NCBI GenBank assembly: GCA_937923365.1
Contig: CALAIJ010000073.1
Location: 1-6,162, forward strand
Length of the DNA stretch: 6,162 bases
Reading direction: 5' to 3'
Source of the DNA: an uncultured Sulfitobacter sp.
Lineage (GTDB): Bacteria > Pseudomonadota > Alphaproteobacteria > Rhodobacterales > Rhodobacteraceae
Shown here: positions 1 through 5,888 of the stretch, piece by piece
Layout of the letters: the number at the start of each line of letters is the position of its first letter
Numbering within the stretch: the stretch's first letter is position 1
Notes under the pieces: generated by a model
The model's database searches: none
What the model saw: only the letters and a program-made list of their open reading frames with translations
Told to the model about the DNA's origin: nothing
Translations under genes and position numbers: made by a program

Positions 1-968
1 CCAATGGTGTGCCAAGCCAGTTGCTCAGCGCGCGCCGCACCGCCCAGATGTTTCCCGATGCAGCCCATGGCTATGCGGGCGCTTTGACCACGCCCACCGA
101 CATGCGGGCCGAACCTTGGGTGGCCGTGCCCGCGCTGGCCGGAATAGCGGCCCGTGCGGGTGTCCAGATCATTGAGCATTGCGCGGTGCGCACGCTGGAC
201 CTGCAAGCGGGGCGCGTGACGGGCGTGATCACCGAAGACGGCCATATCCGTGCCGATGCGGTGGTGCTGGCAGGCGGTGCGTGGTCGTCACTGTTTCTGC
301 GCAACCACGGCGTCTCCATCCCGCAGCTTTCCGTGCGCGAGAACGTGGCGGCAACTCAACCCTTGCCGGAGGTGCATTGTGGTGCTGCATGCGACAGCAA
401 AGTGGCGCTGCGGCGCAGGCTGGACGGCGGCTATACGCTGGCGCCGCCCGGTACGACCGAGCTGTTTGTGGGCCCAGATGCGGTGCGATCCCTGCCCAAA
501 TACCTCACACAGCTTAAAGTCAGCCCCTTTAGCCAGATGCTCTATCCTGCGGCCCCGAAAGGGTTTCCAGATGCATGGGGCACGCGGCGCAGGTGGTCAG
601 CAAATGATGTCACCCCTTTCGAGAGGATGCGCATCCTGAACCCCAAGCCCAACATGCGGCGCATCAACAAACTGGTTGCCAATTTTCAGGCGATGTTCCC
701 AAGCCTGCCGCCCGTTCAATTGCAAGCAGTCTGGGCGGGCATGATTGATGTGATGCCCGATATCGTGCCGGTTGTTGACGCCTGCGCAGCCTTGCCCGGA
801 CTGACGATTGCCACAGGTATGTCTGGTCACGGCTTTGGCATCGGACCCGGTATCGGGCAGGTGATGGCAGCACTGGTCACGGGCAAGCCGGTGGGGCATG
901 ATCTGACAAGATTTCGCCTGAGCCGATTCACCGATGGCTCAAAAATGCGGCTGGGGCCAAATGTCTGA
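1..968 (+). CDS. FAD-dependent oxidoreductase, DAO (D-amino acid/glycine oxidase-like) family, 5'-truncated by window edge
   Basis: The frame is open from base 3 to the TGA at 966-968 and gives 321 visible residues. No start is assigned: the GTG at base 9 is an internal codon, and family members are usually near 430 aa, so roughly 110 residues lie outside the window, including the N-terminal GxGxxG dinucleotide-binding motif. Seen here are the second FAD-contacting segment VVLAGGAWS (about 261-287), WAGMIDVMPDIVPVVD near 732-779, and the C-terminal flavin-binding loop TGMSGHGFGIGPG (about 813-851), an order typical of the DAO fold (DadA, glycine oxidase, sarcosine oxidase relatives). Such enzymes oxidise a C-N bond of an amine or amino acid, in the cytosol or at the membrane. 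The gene ends 26 nt before the first amidohydrolase, so co-transcription is likely and a joint catabolic route is inferred. The substrate is unknown. The family call is firm; a specific enzyme name is not justified. Confidence 0.88.
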   Translation, partial: NGVPSQLLSARRTAQMFPDAAHGYAGALTTPTDMRAEPWVAVPALAGIAARAGVQIIEHCAVRTLDLQAGRVTGVITEDGHIRADAVVLAGGAWSSLFLRNHGVSIPQLSVRENVAATQPLPEVHCGAACDSKVALRRRLDGGYTLAPPGTTELFVGPDAVRSLPKYLTQLKVSPFSQMLYPAAPKGFPDAWGTRRRWSANDVTPFERMRILNPKPNMRRINKLVANFQAMFPSLPPVQLQAVWAGMIDVMPDIVPVVDACAALPGLTIATGMSGHGFGIGPGIGQVMAALVTGKPVGHDLTRFRLSRFTDGSKMRLGPNV

Positions 969-981
969 TCCCCGGCCCAAA

Positions 982-987
982 AGGGGA
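982..987 (+). promoter_or_regulatory. Ribosome binding site of the first M20 amidohydrolase
   Basis: AGGGGA lies 7 nt before the ATG at 995, a good purine-rich Shine-Dalgarno match in the 26-nt gap after the oxidoreductase stop. It supports 995 as the start. No promoter-like sequence is evident in so short a gap, which fits read-through from upstream. Confidence 0.7.
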
Positions 988-994
988 CCACACC

Positions 995-2164
995 ATGCCA
1001 ATCAAGAACCGCTTCGCTGAGACCCACGCCGACATCACCGGCTGGCGCCGCCATTTGCATACGATCCCCGAACTGGGCTTTGAGGAGCATCAGACCGCCG
1101 CGTTTGTGGTCGAAAAGCTCAAGGAGTTCGGGATCACGGACATTACCACAGGGATTGGTGGCACAGGCATTGTGGCGGTGATCGAAGGCAAGACCAATAC
1201 ATCCGGGCGCGCCATCGGCTTGCGTGCCGACATGGACGCGTTGCCGATAACAGAGGCGACGGGATTGCCCCATGCCTCCACCCATCCGGGCAAGATGCAT
1301 GCCTGCGGACATGACGGGCATACGGCCATGTTGCTTGGTGCTGCACAGTATCTCGCCGAGACGAGAAACTTTGACGGGCGTTGCGTGCTGATCTTCCAGC
1401 CTGCCGAAGAAGGCGGTGGCGGCGGCAACGAAATGGTCAAAGAAGGCATGATGGACCGCTGGCAGATCAACGAGGTCTACGGCATGCACAACATGCCCGG
1501 CCATCCCGTGGGTGCCTTTGCCATCCGCGAAGGCGCGCTGCTGGCCGCGGCTGACGAATTCGACATCACGCTTGAAGGGCAGGGTGGTCACGCCGCCGCC
1601 CCGCACGAGGCGATCGACACCAACCTTGCCGCCGCCCACGTGGTCGTGGCTTTGCAATCGGTGGCCAGCCGCAACGTTGACCCCGTGGGGCAGGTCGTCG
1701 TGTCCGTCTGCACCCTGCGCAGTGACACAGATAGTCACAACGTGCTGCCCCAGACCGTGCGCTTGCGTGGCACAGTGCGCTCGCTTGACGATGGCATCCG
1801 CGATCTGGCCGAGGCGCGTGTGCGCGATATTGTTACCCATACGGCGGCCGCGCACCAATGCACCGCAAACATCACCTATGACCGCGGCTATCCCATTACG
1901 GTCAATCACGCGGATGAAACCGCCTATGCCGCAGATGCTGCCGAGAAAGTCACCCCCGGTGTCTGGCGCGACACACCGCCCATCATGGCGGGGGAGGATT
2001 TCTCTTACATGCTCAACGTGCGTCCCGGTGCCTATATGATGATCGGCAACGGAGAGGAGGGTGCCACCGTGCACCATCCCATGTACGACTTTAATGACGA
2101 TGCGATCCCTGCAGGCTGTTCGTGGTTTGCCGAAGTTATCGAAAGCCGCTTGCCTGCGCAGTGA
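995..2164 (+). CDS. M20D family amidohydrolase (hippurate hydrolase/N-acyl-amino-acid hydrolase type), copy 1
   Basis: This is a 389-aa metal-dependent amidohydrolase, the full length usual for subfamily M20D, which cleaves N-acyl amino acids (hippurate, N-acetyl amino acids, IAA conjugates) in the cytosol. Family landmarks appear in order: WRRHLHTIPELGFEE (17-31), ADMDALP (78-84), MHACGHDGHTAML (101-113), FQPAEEGGGGG (134-144), GMHN (163-166), GGHAAAPH in the lid/dimerisation domain (197-204), MAGEDFSY (331-338) and VHHPMYDFND (359-368). By analogy with plant ILL2, the metal ligands are C104, H106, E139, H165 and H360, with E138 as the catalytic acid/base; all are present. The ATG is preceded by AGGGGA, and MP(I/V)KNRFAE also begins the next gene, which supports the start. 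About 58% identical to the next gene by hand alignment, with two single-residue gaps, so it is one half of a tandem pair. The acyl group and amino acid used cannot be told; a carboxypeptidase-like or deacetylase role is equally open. Confidence 0.93.
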   Translation: MPIKNRFAETHADITGWRRHLHTIPELGFEEHQTAAFVVEKLKEFGITDITTGIGGTGIVAVIEGKTNTSGRAIGLRADMDALPITEATGLPHASTHPGKMHACGHDGHTAMLLGAAQYLAETRNFDGRCVLIFQPAEEGGGGGNEMVKEGMMDRWQINEVYGMHNMPGHPVGAFAIREGALLAAADEFDITLEGQGGHAAAPHEAIDTNLAAAHVVVALQSVASRNVDPVGQVVVSVCTLRSDTDSHNVLPQTVRLRGTVRSLDDGIRDLAEARVRDIVTHTAAAHQCTANITYDRGYPITVNHADETAYAADAAEKVTPGVWRDTPPIMAGEDFSYMLNVRPGAYMMIGNGEEGATVHHPMYDFNDDAIPAGCSWFAEVIESRLPAQ

Positions 2165-2176
2165 TCCGCTGCAGCG

Positions 2177-2197
2177 AGGCGGCCCAGAGGGCCGCCT
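2177..2197 (+). repeat. Perfect 9-bp hairpin H1 just after M20 copy 1, terminator-like without U-tract
   Basis: AGGCGGCCC (2177-2185) pairs without mismatch with GGGCCGCCT (2189-2197) across the 3-nt loop AGA, 12 nt after the stop codon. The right arm runs on into TTACG rather than a T run, so it is not a textbook intrinsic terminator. It may act as a weak terminator, a 3'-end stabiliser or a processing site that sets different levels for the two amidohydrolases. It belongs to the paired-hairpin layout described in the findings. Confidence 0.7.
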
Positions 2198-2217
2198 TAC
2201 GCTGTCTCTATCAGTAA

Positions 2218-2236
2218 GGTGGTCCTTCGGGCCACC
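2218..2236 (-). repeat. Hairpin H2, inverted relative of H1
   Basis: GGTGGTCC (2218-2225) pairs with GGGCCACC (2229-2236), 8 bp including one G-T wobble, around the loop TTC. A variant fold bulges T2223 and closes a UUCG tetraloop on C2225-G2230. Read on the minus strand it is GGTGGCCC-GAA-GGACCACC followed by TTAC, close to H1 (GGCGGCCC-AGA-GGGCCGCC then TTAC). H1 and H2 are therefore related units facing each other. H2 ends 28 nt before the next ATG and leaves the Shine-Dalgarno free. Confidence 0.65.
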
Positions 2237-2249
2237 ATCCGCCCTCAAG

Positions 2250-2255
2250 AAAGGA
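2250..2255 (+). promoter_or_regulatory. Ribosome binding site deciding the start of M20 copy 2
   Basis: AAAGGA, within AAGAAAGGA (2247-2255), sits 9 nt before the ATG at 2265. The reading frame stays open upstream as far as an ATG at 2061, but that extension would overlap copy 1 by over 100 bases in another frame and has no family resemblance. The site plus the MPVKNRFAE N-terminus fixes 2265. Confidence 0.75.
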
Positions 2256-2264
2256 CGCTTCAGA

Positions 2265-3428
2265 ATGCCCGTCAAGAACCGCTTTGCCGAATTGCACGCT
2301 GATATCACTGCATGGCGCCGTGATCTGCACCAACACCCTGAGATCCTTTTCGAGACGCATCGCACCTCTGCGACAGTCGCCGAAAAGCTGCGCGCCTTTG
2401 GCTGTGATGATGTGGTCGAGGGCATCGGACGCACAGGCGTTGTCGGCGTCATCAAAGGCCGCGAGACGGGGTCGGGCAAGGTCATCGGCTTGCGCGCAGA
2501 CATGGACGCGCTGCCGATCCACGAAGAAACGGGTGTGGAGTATGCCTCCAAAACGCCGGACGCGATGCATGCCTGTGGGCACGACGGGCATACGGCCATG
2601 CTGCTGGGGGCCGCGCAATATCTGGCAGAGACGCGGAACTTCGACGGCACCGCTGTGGTGATCTTCCAGCCCGCCGAAGAGGGCGGCGGGGGCGGCCGCG
2701 AGATGTGTGACGACGGGCTGATGGACCGTTTCGGCATTCAGGAAGTTTACGGCATGCACAACTGGCCCGGAATGCCTACGGGCACGTTCGGCATCCGCTC
2801 TGGCCCCTTCTTTGCCGCAGCAGACCTTTTGCAGATCGAGGTCGAAGGCTTGGGCGGTCACGCCGCCAAGCCGCATGAAACCATTGATACAACCGTCGTT
2901 GCCGCACAAATCGTCACGGCCTTGCAGACCATCGTCAGCCGCAACGCCGATCCGATTGGCAACATCGTGGTTTCCATCACGTCGTTCGAGACCTCCTCCA
3001 AGGCGTTCAACGTGATCCCGCAGAAAGTGCATCTGAAAGGGACCGTGCGCACGCTGAGCAACGATCTGCGCGACCTTGCCGAAAAGCGGATACCGGAGGT
3101 TTGCGAGGGCATCGCAGGCGCGTTTGGTGCCACGGCAAAGGTGGACTACAAACGCAACTATCCGGTCATGATCAACCATGACACCCAGACCGAATTTGCA
3201 GCAGACGTGGCGCGCGCCGTCTCTGGCGATTGTGCGGATGCGCCGCTCGTGATGGGCGGTGAGGATTTTGCCTTCCTGCTGGAAGAACGCCCGGGTGCCT
3301 ACATTCTGGTGGGCAACGGGGACAGCGCGATGGTGCACCACCCCAAGTACAACTTCAACGACGAGGCGATCCCCGCGGGGTGCAGCTGGTGGGCCGGCAT
3401 TGTCGAGCAAGGCATGCCTGTCGCCTGA
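2265..3428 (+). CDS. M20D family amidohydrolase (hippurate hydrolase/N-acyl-amino-acid hydrolase type), copy 2
   Basis: This 387-aa paralogue of the preceding gene starts 100 nt after it. The full motif set is kept: WRRDLHQHPEILFET (17-31), ADMDALP (78-84), MHACGHDGHTAML (101-113), FQPAEEGGGGG (134-144), GMHN (163-166), GGHAAKPH (197-204), MGGEDFAF (330-337) and VHHPKYNFND (357-366). Inferred metal ligands are C104, H106, E139, H165 and H358, so it should be active. Residues 101-128 are identical to copy 1. The copies differ most in the lid domain and around 240-250 and 318-330, where the substrate pocket and dimer interface of M20 enzymes lie, suggesting different acyl-amino-acid preferences. 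Synonymous positions differ widely even in the identical block, so the duplication is old or the second copy arrived separately. Likely read with the upstream genes, with the two hairpins in the gap able to uncouple levels. Family firm, substrate unknown. Confidence 0.93.
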   Translation: MPVKNRFAELHADITAWRRDLHQHPEILFETHRTSATVAEKLRAFGCDDVVEGIGRTGVVGVIKGRETGSGKVIGLRADMDALPIHEETGVEYASKTPDAMHACGHDGHTAMLLGAAQYLAETRNFDGTAVVIFQPAEEGGGGGREMCDDGLMDRFGIQEVYGMHNWPGMPTGTFGIRSGPFFAAADLLQIEVEGLGGHAAKPHETIDTTVVAAQIVTALQTIVSRNADPIGNIVVSITSFETSSKAFNVIPQKVHLKGTVRTLSNDLRDLAEKRIPEVCEGIAGAFGATAKVDYKRNYPVMINHDTQTEFAADVARAVSGDCADAPLVMGGEDFAFLLEERPGAYILVGNGDSAMVHHPKYNFNDEAIPAGCSWWAGIVEQGMPVA

Positions 3429-3439
3429 GGCCAGCGTCG

Positions 3440-3458
3440 GGTGCAGGAGACCTGCACC
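3440..3458 (+). terminator. Hairpin H3 after M20 copy 2, putative transcription terminator
   Basis: GGTGCAGG (3440-3447) pairs perfectly with CCTGCACC (3451-3458) around the loop AGA, the same loop as H1, and the right arm again continues into TTACG. It starts 11 nt after the stop of copy 2, at the end of the plus-strand cluster and facing a convergent gene, so termination is the likeliest job. There is no U-tract, so it would be a non-canonical terminator or a 3'-end stabiliser. Confidence 0.6.
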
Positions 3459-3473
3459 TTACGGTGTTGCGGT

Positions 3474-3496
3474 AAGCTGGGCGTCCCGCCCGGCTT
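3474..3496 (-). terminator. Hairpin H4 after the GT4 gene, putative terminator for the minus-strand operon
   Basis: AAGCTGGGCG (3474-3483) pairs with CGCCCGGCTT (3487-3496), 10 bp with one G-T wobble, around TCC. It lies 9 nt beyond the stop of the minus-strand glycosyltransferase. On the minus strand the hairpin runs into TTACCG, on the plus strand into CTTACG. With H3 it gives each of the two converging transcripts a strong stem, but neither has a run of U residues. Confidence 0.6.
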
Positions 3497-3505
3497 CTTA
3501 CGCGC

Positions 3506-4597
3506 TTAATCGTTCAACAATTTGCGGTAGAGAGCGATGAGCTCTGACGCCTCGCGATCAATAGAGAAATGCGCGGTGACGTGGGCGCGGGCATTTTGCT
3601 TCCATATCTCGATAGGCGGGCGGGCCGCGTCGGGCGACGGCGCTGCATCGCCGGGAAACCGGGGCTCGAAGGCTGAGGCGATTGCGTCCATCAGCGCTTG
3701 GGTATCGTCGGGGTCTACCAGCGCACCTGTCTGCTCGGTCACGATCTGCTCGAAAGCGCCTACGCGGGTTGCAACCACGGGCACCCCACAGGCCATCGCT
3801 TCAATTGGCGTCAGGCCGAACCCTTCCCAGCGCTGCGGAGCAACATAAAGGTCGAGCACGCGGTACCAATCGGCCATCTCCTCCACGGGCACTTCGGGCA
3901 GGAAATGGAACCGGTTCGGGTGTCGGCTTTCGGCAACCCTGTCTTTGATCCATTTCAGAAAGTCACGATCCTTGGCTGTGGCCCGACCCATGATAAGCGC
4001 ATGCGCTTCGAAAAGCCGGGTGACACCTGCCATCGCTGCGTAAAACACATCGGTGCCTTTGGAACGACGAATGCGCCCGTAGCAGCCGATCAGCACGCCG
4101 GTATCGGGCAGGCCCAGTTTGGCGCGCAAGGCGGCGCGGTCCTCAGGCGGGGAGAACCCGTCCAGATCGATCCCATGCATGATAACCTGCGACGGCCCTT
4201 CAAGGTAGGCGGCCGTGCGGTCAGAGGTGGCCACCACAGCCTCCATCCGCCGGATAAGCCAGCGTGTGAGCCATGATTGCTGCCGTTGCGAGGCGGAGGT
4301 GAACATCAGCGCCAGATCCTTGCGCAGAACATGCTTGAGGAACAACCCGCCGATCATTTCGACATTGCGCCGCGCATGCCAGACGCGGCGGCCATCGGGG
4401 CCTTTACGCGGCATGGTGAAAAGCGTACGCAAAGGGATTTGCGGGACATGGCCGGGCATCACAGGGCCGCAGGCGACAATTCCGATATCGTGCGCTTGAA
4501 TGGGTACAAGGCGCACGACGGTTGCGGTTACACCCGACAGGCGGCGTTTGAAATTGGGGGCAATGACCTGCACGTCTTTCAGATCAGAGTGGCGCAT
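3506..4597 (-). CDS. GT4-family glycosyltransferase, putative LPS core (LpcC/LpsB-like) mannosyltransferase
   Basis: This 363-aa retaining GT-B enzyme of family GT4 transfers a sugar from a nucleotide-sugar donor. The N-terminal acceptor domain opens with VIAPNFKRRLSGVTATVV (11-28), a stretch I associate with rhizobial LpcC/LpsB core mannosyltransferases. HGIDLDGFSP (141-150) marks the domain hinge. GRIRRSKGTD (174-183) supplies the donor-phosphate Arg/Lys pair (R175, K180). WEGFGLTPIEAMACGVPVVA (257-276) carries the EX7E motif with E258 and E266 intact, so it should be active. There is no signal peptide or clear membrane span, which fits a peripheral enzyme on the cytoplasmic face. The start codon overlaps the waaA stop (TGATG), and GGAG at 4606-4609 precedes it by 8 nt, so it is translationally coupled to the Kdo transferase. 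That context argues for addition of a core sugar, perhaps mannose, to Kdo-lipid A. The GT4 assignment is firm; sugar and acceptor are inferred. A capsule or EPS enzyme is the main alternative. Confidence 0.88.
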   Translation of the reverse strand: MRHSDLKDVQVIAPNFKRRLSGVTATVVRLVPIQAHDIGIVACGPVMPGHVPQIPLRTLFTMPRKGPDGRRVWHARRNVEMIGGLFLKHVLRKDLALMFTSASQRQQSWLTRWLIRRMEAVVATSDRTAAYLEGPSQVIMHGIDLDGFSPPEDRAALRAKLGLPDTGVLIGCYGRIRRSKGTDVFYAAMAGVTRLFEAHALIMGRATAKDRDFLKWIKDRVAESRHPNRFHFLPEVPVEEMADWYRVLDLYVAPQRWEGFGLTPIEAMACGVPVVATRVGAFEQIVTEQTGALVDPDDTQALMDAIASAFEPRFPGDAAPSPDAARPPIEIWKQNARAHVTAHFSIDREASELIALYRKLLND

Positions 4598-5877
4598 CAG
4601 GACAGCTCCAGCGTTGTGATCAGCCGCGTTGCGATCTCGTCCAGCATGTCGCCACGGGCGGCGGTGAACTGTGCGGCGGCAGCGCAGCCTTTTTTGCGTT
4701 TGTCCGCGTCAGCCAGCAGCGTTGCGACCTGTCGTGCCAGATCGTCGGCGTCCGCGACGATGCGCGCAGCGGCGGCGGCCTCCATCGCGGAGAATGTCTC
4801 GGCGAAGTTTGCCACATGCGGGCCTGACAGGGCAAAGGCACCGGCCTGGGCCACCTCAAACGGGTTATGCCCACCGATAGGTCTGAGCGACCCGCCCAGA
4901 AACACCACGTCGGTCATCGCATACCACAAGCCCAGCTCGCCCAGCGTATCGGCAAGATAGACGCAGGCGTCTGGTTCTTCGCCACGCGTCCGTCGGGTGT
5001 AGCTGAGACCCGCAGCTGCAATCAGATCGCGCACCTCGGTGCCGCGTTGGGGGTGGCGCGGGGCAAGGATCAAACACAGATCGGGCCAGCGTGTGATCAG
5101 GGCATTGTGCGCGGCCAGGACCGCTTCTTCCTCGCCTTTATGGGTGGAGGAGGCGACCCAGACAGGGCGCGCCCCGAGGGCGGCTTGGCTGGCAGCAAGG
5201 GCCGTGGCATCAACCGGCAAAGGGGCGGAGAAGGATTTCAGGTTTTCGCCCTGTACGACCCGCTCGGGCTCAAGATCAAGCGCCCTGAGCGCGTCGGCCA
5301 TCGCCTTGTTCTGGGTCAGGATCAGATCAAATACCCCAAGAAGGAATCGCGCCACTGCGGGCCGCTTGTGCCAGCGCGCCAATGAGCGTTCCGACAGGCG
5401 CGCATTGATCAGCGCCATCTTGGCGCCAGTGGCGCGGGTCCGGCGCAGCATTTGCGGCCAAAGCTCGCTTTCCACAAAAAGTGCAGCCTCGGGGCGCCAG
5501 TGCTTGAGGAACCGGCCCAGCGGACCGGGCGCATCAAGGGGCGCGAACTGGTGAACGGTGCGCGGTGGCAGCCGTGTGCCCAGCATGTCAGCGGAGGTGG
5601 CAGTGCCCGTGGTGATCAGGAATTGCGCATCGGGCCGCTGGAGCCCCATGCGTTTGATCAAGGCCAGCACGGACAGGCTTTCGCCAACAGACGCCGCATG
5701 GAACCAGATAAGCGGCGCGTCCGCGTCACGCGGGGCGCTTGCATGCCCCAGTTTTTCGCGCATCCGGCTGCGGTCAAATCCGGCGGCGCGCAGCTTGGCA
5801 CGCTCGCCGCGCATTGCAAAGGGCAGGGCCAGCGCACTGGCAATCACCCACAAGCGGTAGAGGATTGGTGTCGCCAC
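4597..5877 (-). CDS. waaA: 3-deoxy-D-manno-octulosonic acid (Kdo) transferase
   Basis: WaaA (KdtA) moves Kdo from CMP-Kdo onto lipid IVA at the inner-membrane cytoplasmic face, the first step of LPS core assembly. The 426-aa product has the normal family length. The N-terminus ILYRLWVIASALALPFAM (5-22) is the membrane anchor. HAASVGE (60-66) holds the conserved Glu, E66, taken as catalytic base. VESELWP (135-141), INARLSERS (157-165), APRHPQR (272-278), GGSLRPIGGHNPFE (328-341) and SGPHVANF (351-358) are the remaining signatures of this GT-B enzyme, with none missing. The start is a GTG at 5877-5875, chosen because it puts the anchor at residue 5 and has a well-spaced Shine-Dalgarno (GAGG at 5885-5888). 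It lies 9 nt downstream of moaA and overlaps the GT4 gene by one base. Whether it adds one, two or more Kdo residues cannot be read from sequence. Very confident in identity. Confidence 0.96.
   Translation of the reverse strand: MATPILYRLWVIASALALPFAMRGERAKLRAAGFDRSRMREKLGHASAPRDADAPLIWFHAASVGESLSVLALIKRMGLQRPDAQFLITTGTATSADMLGTRLPPRTVHQFAPLDAPGPLGRFLKHWRPEAALFVESELWPQMLRRTRATGAKMALINARLSERSLARWHKRPAVARFLLGVFDLILTQNKAMADALRALDLEPERVVQGENLKSFSAPLPVDATALAASQAALGARPVWVASSTHKGEEEAVLAAHNALITRWPDLCLILAPRHPQRGTEVRDLIAAAGLSYTRRTRGEEPDACVYLADTLGELGLWYAMTDVVFLGGSLRPIGGHNPFEVAQAGAFALSGPHVANFAETFSAMEAAAAARIVADADDLARQVATLLADADKRKKGCAAAAQFTAARGDMLDEIATRLITTLELS
4606..4609 (-). promoter_or_regulatory. Ribosome binding site of the GT4 gene, inside the end of waaA
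   Basis: GGAG on the minus strand lies 8 nt before the ATG at 4597-4595, inside the last codons of waaA. Together with the TGATG overlap, it implies terminating ribosomes can re-initiate on the glycosyltransferase. Confidence 0.6.
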
Positions 5878-5884
5878 GGGCAGG

Positions 5885-5888
5885 CCTC
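5885..5888 (-). promoter_or_regulatory. Ribosome binding site of waaA overlapping the moaA stop codon
   Basis: On the minus strand CTGAGG contains both the moaA stop (TGA, 5889-5887) and a GAGG Shine-Dalgarno (5888-5885) 7 nt before the GTG start of waaA. It fixes the GTG start and means ribosomes finishing moaA stop on the waaA loading site, so the two are probably translated from one mRNA. Confidence 0.65.

Noticed and set aside
9..11. GTG at base 9 as the true start of the FAD oxidoreductase
   Set aside because: The frame is open to the window edge, and starting here would delete the nucleotide-binding N-terminus that the family needs; truncation by the window is the simpler explanation.
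969..987. Small inverted repeat TCCCC/GGGGA that could hide the ribosome binding site of copy 1
   Set aside because: Only 5 bp with a 9-nt loop; a chance match of this size is common in GC-rich DNA.
1313..1330. Perfect 18-nt repeat shared with 2583-2600
   Set aside because: It encodes the same conserved metal-binding segment in both paralogues at the same offset, so it is explained by homology and is not a separate repeat element.
2061..2264. N-terminal extension of amidohydrolase copy 2 starting at an upstream ATG
   Set aside because: It overlaps copy 1 in another frame, crosses both hairpins, lacks family similarity, and the AAAGGA-spaced ATG at 2265 matches the N-terminus of copy 1.
827..2737. 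A 636-codon stop-free frame on the minus strand running through the end of the oxidoreductase gene and both amidohydrolase genes
   Set aside because: It is antisense to well-supported genes, and its translation is low-complexity and repeats itself where the two amidohydrolases are alike, as a mirror of their coding sequence would. Long antisense frames are expected in GC-rich codon usage.
2211..3410. A 399-codon minus-strand frame antisense to amidohydrolase copy 2
   Set aside because: Same reasoning: it shadows the M20D coding sequence, has no recognisable domain and no plausible ribosome binding site that I could see.
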